Below, one piece after another: positions 22,229 to 26,236 of a DNA stretch of 26,236 nucleotides (its first letter is position 1; every line of letters starts with the position of its first letter). Source of the stretch: JAXDJH01 sp034663635. Lineage in GTDB: Bacteria; Actinomycetota; CADDZG01; WHSQ01. Made by a program: the position numbers and the translations under genes. The notes under the pieces are model-generated. The model saw nothing but the letters and a program-made list of their open reading frames with translations. It ran no database searches and was not told where the DNA came from. The stretch is taken from NCBI GenBank assembly GCA_034663635.1, contig JAXDJH010000002.1, forward strand, positions 1 to 26,236, given 5' to 3'.

Positions 22229-22684
22229 ATGGCAAACTCTTTCAGCCTTCGTCTAGGAAGAGAGCACGCCGTGGTTGTTAGTGAGGTCGAGTGGCCGATG
22301 GGCGTCGAGCGAGACCTCGGCTCCCTACCCTTGGAGTTCAGCCCGAAAGGATTCCTTGTCGCGATCCTTCATAGCGAAGCTCAAGCGGAGAGTTCCATGA
22401 TCGCCCTAAGAAGTGTGGGTTTCGCCACCGAGGACATGCGCGTTTACACAAGTAGTCAGATCCTGGTCGATCAGGGCCGATACCTCGAAACCCGTTCTCT
22501 GGGTCGAAGACTTGCAGGGTCGATCTCGGACGGTCAAGCGGACATCGAGCTCTACTTCGCCTATGCGCATGAGGGCCGTGCTGCCCTATGGATCCACGTC
22601 CCCGAGAAGCATGACGCTTCGCGGGCCGCAAGATATTTGTCGGATCATCAGGTTCTGCACTTCCGCCACGTCCGAGCCGATTAA
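22229..22684 (+). CDS. Conserved-looking small protein of unknown function
   Basis: 151 residues; I do not recognise a named family. Residues 40-110 read as an alternating beta/alpha unit (GFLVAILHSEAQAESSMIAL, RSVGFATEDMRVYTSSQILV), and 111-150 as a second unit (IELYFAYAHEGRAALWIHVP, EKHDASRAARYLSDH). That pattern looks like a duplicated ferredoxin-like ligand- or metal-binding fold, but this is a guess. There is no signal peptide or TM segment, so it is cytoplasmic. The ATG at 22229 has only a weak ribosome-binding site, and the first 30 residues look less regular, so a later start is possible (ATG 22298). It ends 8 bases from the convergent hybrid kinase gene. Codon use resembles that of its neighbours. 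Confidence 0.65.
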   Translation: MANSFSLRLGREHAVVVSEVEWPMGVERDLGSLPLEFSPKGFLVAILHSEAQAESSMIALRSVGFATEDMRVYTSSQILVDQGRYLETRSLGRRLAGSISDGQADIELYFAYAHEGRAALWIHVPEKHDASRAARYLSDHQVLHFRHVRAD

Positions 22685-22692
22685 GGGAATCG

Positions 22693-25600
22693 TCAGACGG
22701 GGGCGTGCGCATCCAGCATCGACCGAACCTCGGTAAGAAGTTGGTCTGCATTGAACGGCTTCCTGATCAATCTCTCTCTCAGGTCAAGAACGCCTTTCTG
22801 TGCAATCAACTCGTCCGTGTAACCGGACATGAACAACGTTCTTAGATCTGCTCTTAGGGCAGTCGCCTTCTCGGACAATGATTTTCCAGACATCCGTGGC
22901 ATCACCACGTCCGTGAGGAGCAGGTCGATCACGCTCAGATTCTCCCGGAAGAACTCAAGAGCCTCGGCCCCGCTCGAGAAAGCGACGACCTCGTAGCCGT
23001 GCTTCATCAAGATCCTGGAGACGAGGCCCCGCACCATGTCTTCGTCCTCGACCAAAAGGATGGTCTCGGTCCCACCAAGGCCGTCAGACTTCGGCCGTTT
23101 CGGTGATTCGCTGACATCGTCCTCCCGTGCGGGCAGGTAGACCGAGAACTTGGTTCCAACGCCCACCTCGGATTCCACGTAGACGCCCCCATGGGCTTGC
23201 TTGACGATGCCGTACACCGTGGCGAGACCCAATCCGGTTCCTTCGCCTCGGGGTTTTGTCGTGAAGAATGGCTCGAAAACACGCTCGGCGGTTCCGGCCT
23301 CCATCCCTCCGCCCGTATCGCTCACGTCGAGACGCACGTATAGACCCGCGTCCAAGTTGGCGCGGTCGTTCTCCGCAACCAGCTCCGTCCCCGCGGAGAT
23401 AGTGAGCACCCCACCTTCGACCATCGCGTCGCGCCCGTTGACTGCCAAGTTCAAAAGCACTTGATCGATCCGACCAGGGTCGGCCAAAACGTTTGGGAGT
23501 TTGTCCATCGTCTCGTAGACCAGCTCGATGTCCTCTCCCAGGGACCTATGGAGAAGCTCGTAGAGATCTGCAACGACCTCATTCAGATCGATAACCCGCG
23601 GTTCCACGATCTCCTGACGAGAGAAGGCCAAGAGCTGATGAACCAGCTGGGCAGCTTTCTCTCCGGCTTTGATGATCTCGACGACGTCTTCCAATCTTGC
23701 ATCGCCGGGGAGGAGGTCCTCTCTCAGGAAACCCGCATAGTTCAAGATCACAGCAAGGATGTTGTTGAAATCATGCGCAACACCCCCCGCCAGCTGACCG
23801 ACCGCTTCCATCTTTTGACCTTGGCGAAGGCGACTCTCGAGGATCTCCTTCTCTGCGGTCGCTTCCTCGCGCTCGGTCACATCGGTCACGTGTGACACGA
23901 AGTAGAGAGGTGAGCCATCGACGGCACGAACACATGAATCTTTGATCTCGACGAAGATCACACCGCCATCCTTACGTGTGTAGCGTTTGCTTATGCGATT
24001 GTTCTCCCGGGAACTGGCGACGAACTCGGCCACCGTCTCGTTGGTTCGCTCGATGTCATCGGGATGCGTGATGGCCAGCCAGTTGAGATGCATCAACTCC
24101 TCCTTGGAGTATCCGAGCATCTCGCACAGAGCTTCGTTCACGTCCACGTAAGTCACGGCGTCGGGCCCGATCAGAGCGATCCCCGTCTGTGCTGCGTCGA
24201 AGGCCCCTCGGAATAGCCGTTCGCTTTCGCGCAACTCACGTTCCAAGGTGAGGCGCCCCTCTTCGGCTTCCTTGCTACCGGTGACATCTTGATTCGTACC
24301 GACGAGACGGATGGGAACCCCACCCTCGAAGGCGACCTCTCCCCTGGCGCGGATCCATCGAATAGTTCCATCCGGCTGGATGACTCGAAAGTCCATTTCT
24401 AGGGTCGACCCGCTTTTCATGCACTCGCGAGTCTTCCGGTTGGCCTCGTCCACATCGTCTGGATGGATGCAACCGCGAACGCTTTCGTAACTCGGTTTGA
24501 TCGATCCCGGCTCGAATCCGAATAGCCGGTACTGCTCGTCGGACCAGGTCAAGATGTCGGTCAGCATGTCCCACGAGTACGAGCCGAAGTGGGAGATCGC
24601 CTGGGCTTCCGCAAGTGAACGTTCACTCGTGGCGATGCGATCCGCCGCCTTCCGTCGTTCCGTGATGTCGTGATAATTGAGCACGATGCCGCCGATCGAA
24701 GGGTCATCGGCTCGGTTAGCAGCCCGGACCTCGATCCAGATCCACTCCCCGGCCTTGGTACGAGTCCGAACTTCGACGGTCTTCGTGGCGTTCGATGCAA
24801 TGCCGATCTCCGAAAGATGAGCGGTTACTAGCTCGATGTCATCTGGATGGATGAACTCGAAACCGGATGTGCCGATGATCTCCTCAGGCGTGAACCCAGA
24901 GATATCCTGGACGCCCGGACTTATGTAAGTACACATTCCCGCCACATCGATAACAGCGATCACGTCGCGCGAGTTCTGTACGAGGGATCGGAAGCGCGCC
25001 TCACTTTCGCGAAGCTGCGATTCCATCTTCTTCCGCTCTGAGATATCCCGCATCGCAGCCGTGAATACCCGGCCCGTGGGCAACTCGACCTGGGTGACCA
25101 AGATCTCTATGGGAAATTCGGTTCCGTCCGCTTTTACTGCTTCGATCTCGCGACGTATGTCCATGAGAGGACCGTGCCCTGTCTCGAGATATTTCTTTAG
25201 GCCGGCTCGATGTGCTTGCTTGTGTCTCTCGGGCATGATGAGGTCCACGACATATTTGCCGAGAACCTCTTCCCGGCGATAACCGAAAGCCTTTTCCGCA
25301 GCGGCGTTGAACTCGATGACACGGCCATCGACGTCCATCCCGACCACGCAGTCGAGGGCAGACTCAAGGATGGCCATCCTCAGGGTCTCGCTGGCCTCCA
25401 TCTCCGTTATTGCTCTGTTAGCTGCGGTGCGCAACCGTTGCTGATCCAAAGCTGTCGAGATCGCTTGGGGAAGCCTGGCTAGACCGTCCTTCAATACATA
25501 GTCCACAGCCCCATGCTTCATGCACTCCGCCGCGGCCTGATCTCCGACATGTCCTGTTACGACGATGATCGGAACGCCGGGTGCCAGCTCCTTGGCCATG

Positions 25601-25878
25601 GCGATCGCGTCGAAGAAACTCAACTCGGGCATGTAGTAGTCCGTAAGGATCACATCGATCGGCTCCACGAGAGCCTCTCTAAGAGAGACTTCGTCACTCA
25701 CAACACGGAAGCCGGCAACGATCCCCTCTGCCTGGATCGCCTGCTGGATCAGCAAAGAGTCGAACGGGTTGTCCTCGATCATCAGGATCCTGAGATCGGG
25801 CTGGACGATCGGCGTGTTGACGACGATAACGGGCTGCTCCAGATTGACTTCTCGGGCCTGTCGCGGGATCGATCTCAC
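22693..25878 (-). CDS. Cytoplasmic hybrid histidine kinase, REC-PAS x4-HisKA-HATPase-REC
   Basis: 1061 residues, no TM segment. An N-terminal receiver (28-148) has acidic residues Glu35/Asp36, phospho-Asp80 in VILTDYYMPE and Lys130. Four PAS domains follow at about 165-283, 292-410, 425-535 and 552-670, each closed by a PAC-type DISER, DITER, DVTG or DVTER motif. HisKA has AHDFNNIL with His702. The HATPase has N814 in NLAVNGRDAM, DTGGGM, EPFFTTK and GTGLGL. A second receiver (938-1057) has Asp990 in LLLTDVVMPR and Lys1040. Both receivers and the kinase look functional, but there is no DNA-binding output, so it likely acts in a phosphorelay. The GTG start (25878) overlaps the GGDEF gene's stop as GTGA, so the two are co-transcribed and probably functionally linked. 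Confidence 0.95.
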   Translation of the reverse strand: MRSIPRQAREVNLEQPVIVVNTPIVQPDLRILMIEDNPFDSLLIQQAIQAEGIVAGFRVVSDEVSLREALVEPIDVILTDYYMPELSFFDAIAMAKELAPGVPIIVVTGHVGDQAAAECMKHGAVDYVLKDGLARLPQAISTALDQQRLRTAANRAITEMEASETLRMAILESALDCVVGMDVDGRVIEFNAAAEKAFGYRREEVLGKYVVDLIMPERHKQAHRAGLKKYLETGHGPLMDIRREIEAVKADGTEFPIEILVTQVELPTGRVFTAAMRDISERKKMESQLRESEARFRSLVQNSRDVIAVIDVAGMCTYISPGVQDISGFTPEEIIGTSGFEFIHPDDIELVTAHLSEIGIASNATKTVEVRTRTKAGEWIWIEVRAANRADDPSIGGIVLNYHDITERRKAADRIATSERSLAEAQAISHFGSYSWDMLTDILTWSDEQYRLFGFEPGSIKPSYESVRGCIHPDDVDEANRKTRECMKSGSTLEMDFRVIQPDGTIRWIRARGEVAFEGGVPIRLVGTNQDVTGSKEAEEGRLTLERELRESERLFRGAFDAAQTGIALIGPDAVTYVDVNEALCEMLGYSKEELMHLNWLAITHPDDIERTNETVAEFVASSRENNRISKRYTRKDGGVIFVEIKDSCVRAVDGSPLYFVSHVTDVTEREEATAEKEILESRLRQGQKMEAVGQLAGGVAHDFNNILAVILNYAGFLREDLLPGDARLEDVVEIIKAGEKAAQLVHQLLAFSRQEIVEPRVIDLNEVVADLYELLHRSLGEDIELVYETMDKLPNVLADPGRIDQVLLNLAVNGRDAMVEGGVLTISAGTELVAENDRANLDAGLYVRLDVSDTGGGMEAGTAERVFEPFFTTKPRGEGTGLGLATVYGIVKQAHGGVYVESEVGVGTKFSVYLPAREDDVSESPKRPKSDGLGGTETILLVEDEDMVRGLVSRILMKHGYEVVAFSSGAEALEFFRENLSVIDLLLTDVVMPRMSGKSLSEKATALRADLRTLFMSGYTDELIAQKGVLDLRERLIRKPFNADQLLTEVRSMLDAHAPV

Positions 25879-26236
25879 GGCGATGCCTGGAGAACCGCTT
25901 GAGTGGCGCCCGCGAGCTCAACGCGGTTGCGGCCAAGGTGTTTGGCTCGGTAAAGAGCTTCGTCAGCCTCTTTGAGCACCTCATCAACGGACCTTGTCTG
26001 GCCGGGATCGAGGATTGCCAGACCAGCGCTGAGGGTCAGGACCCCGAGGGCCGCAGCGCTATGCGGGATGGCCAATCCCAGGAGTCCGCTTCGCATTCGC
26101 TCGGTAATGACGGTTGCGGCGGCGAGGGACTGCTCGGGAAAGATGCACAGGAACTCTTCGCCGCCATATCGGTAAAGGGCATCACCGCTGCGAGCTTGGT
26201 CCCGCAGTTCTGCCGCGACGGTTCGGAGAACTTCGT
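25875..26236 (-). CDS. GGDEF-domain diguanylate cyclase (partial, N-terminus beyond window)
   Basis: The minus strand is open from the window edge to the stop at 25875, about 120 codons. It reads AELRDQARSGDALYRYGGEEFLCIF: the active-site motif GGEEF, preceded at the correct five-residue distance by RSGD, an RxxD inhibitory site that binds c-di-GMP. Further GGDEF landmarks are SAGLAILDP, DEVLKEADEALYRAKHLGRNRVEL. The enzyme should make c-di-GMP from GTP and be product-inhibited. What sensory domain it has upstream is outside the window. Its stop overlaps the start of the hybrid kinase. Confidence 0.92.
   Translation of the reverse strand, partial: EVLRTVAAELRDQARSGDALYRYGGEEFLCIFPEQSLAAATVITERMRSGLLGLAIPHSAAALGVLTLSAGLAILDPGQTRSVDEVLKEADEALYRAKHLGRNRVELAGATQAVLQASP

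Overview
The window is high-GC, gene-dense bacterial DNA. The gene content suggests an actinobacterium, probably an uncultured lineage: an ECF sigma factor of the ECF42/DGPF type, a PknB-like Ser/Thr kinase with an extracytoplasmic beta-propeller, a LuxR/MalT-like AAA ATPase with a C-terminal module I associate with actinobacteria, and a desaturase-TetR pair. Lineage is inferred from gene content only; there is no rRNA here. Both edges cut genes: a HAMP sensor protein on the left and a GGDEF diguanylate cyclase on the right, both on the minus strand.

Left region (1-5200, minus strand): truncated two-TM HAMP sensor; polytopic PAS hybrid histidine kinase with a C-terminal receiver; TetR regulator; membrane fatty-acid desaturase. 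The desaturase has a clear promoter (TTGACA-17-TAACTT) overlapped by a TTACGG/CCGTAA operator, which fits repression by its co-transcribed TetR. Region 5267-6943: secreted RTX-type repeat protein and a tRNA-Arg(TCT). Region 7027-9885 (plus strand): a three-gene unit with overlapping ends: ECF sigma factor, membrane-anchored beta-propeller protein (probable anti-sigma), and a class-C beta-lactamase-like lipoprotein whose catalytic SxxK motif reads HITQ.

Central region (9959-18711, minus strand): a probable operon. In transcription order it encodes an AAA ATPase, a Ser/Thr kinase with a C-terminal TolB-type propeller, a secreted paralogue of that propeller, a second secreted propeller protein with a GTGA overlap, a UPF0301/AlgH protein and a glycine-rich protein with one C-terminal membrane segment. 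The kinase, its secreted look-alike and the propeller anti-sigma candidate form an envelope-sensing neighbourhood built on one fold. A 41-codon remnant of a second UPF0301 gene lies just upstream of the ATPase.

Right region (18967-26236): nitrilase-superfamily hydrolase and DHFR/RibD-like reductase (plus strand, overlapping); a DGPF/YCII protein plus ECF42 sigma factor operon (minus strand). The sigma factor is frameshifted between its sigma domains and its C-terminal helical extension. Upstream of the DGPF gene is a TGTCGA-17-CGTC promoter that matches the ECF42 consensus as I remember it. Then a small unknown protein (plus), a REC-PAS4-HisKA-HATPase-REC hybrid kinase and, overlapping its start, the GGDEF cyclase (minus).

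No CRISPR array, insertion sequence or prophage is visible, and no gene-free stretch exceeds about 200 bases. Nothing here is clearly a wholly new defence or mobile system. The most unusual items are the pseudo-beta-lactamase in the sigma operon, the propeller kinase with a secreted copy of its sensor, the hairpin over that copy's ribosome-binding site, and the broken ECF42 gene behind an intact promoter.
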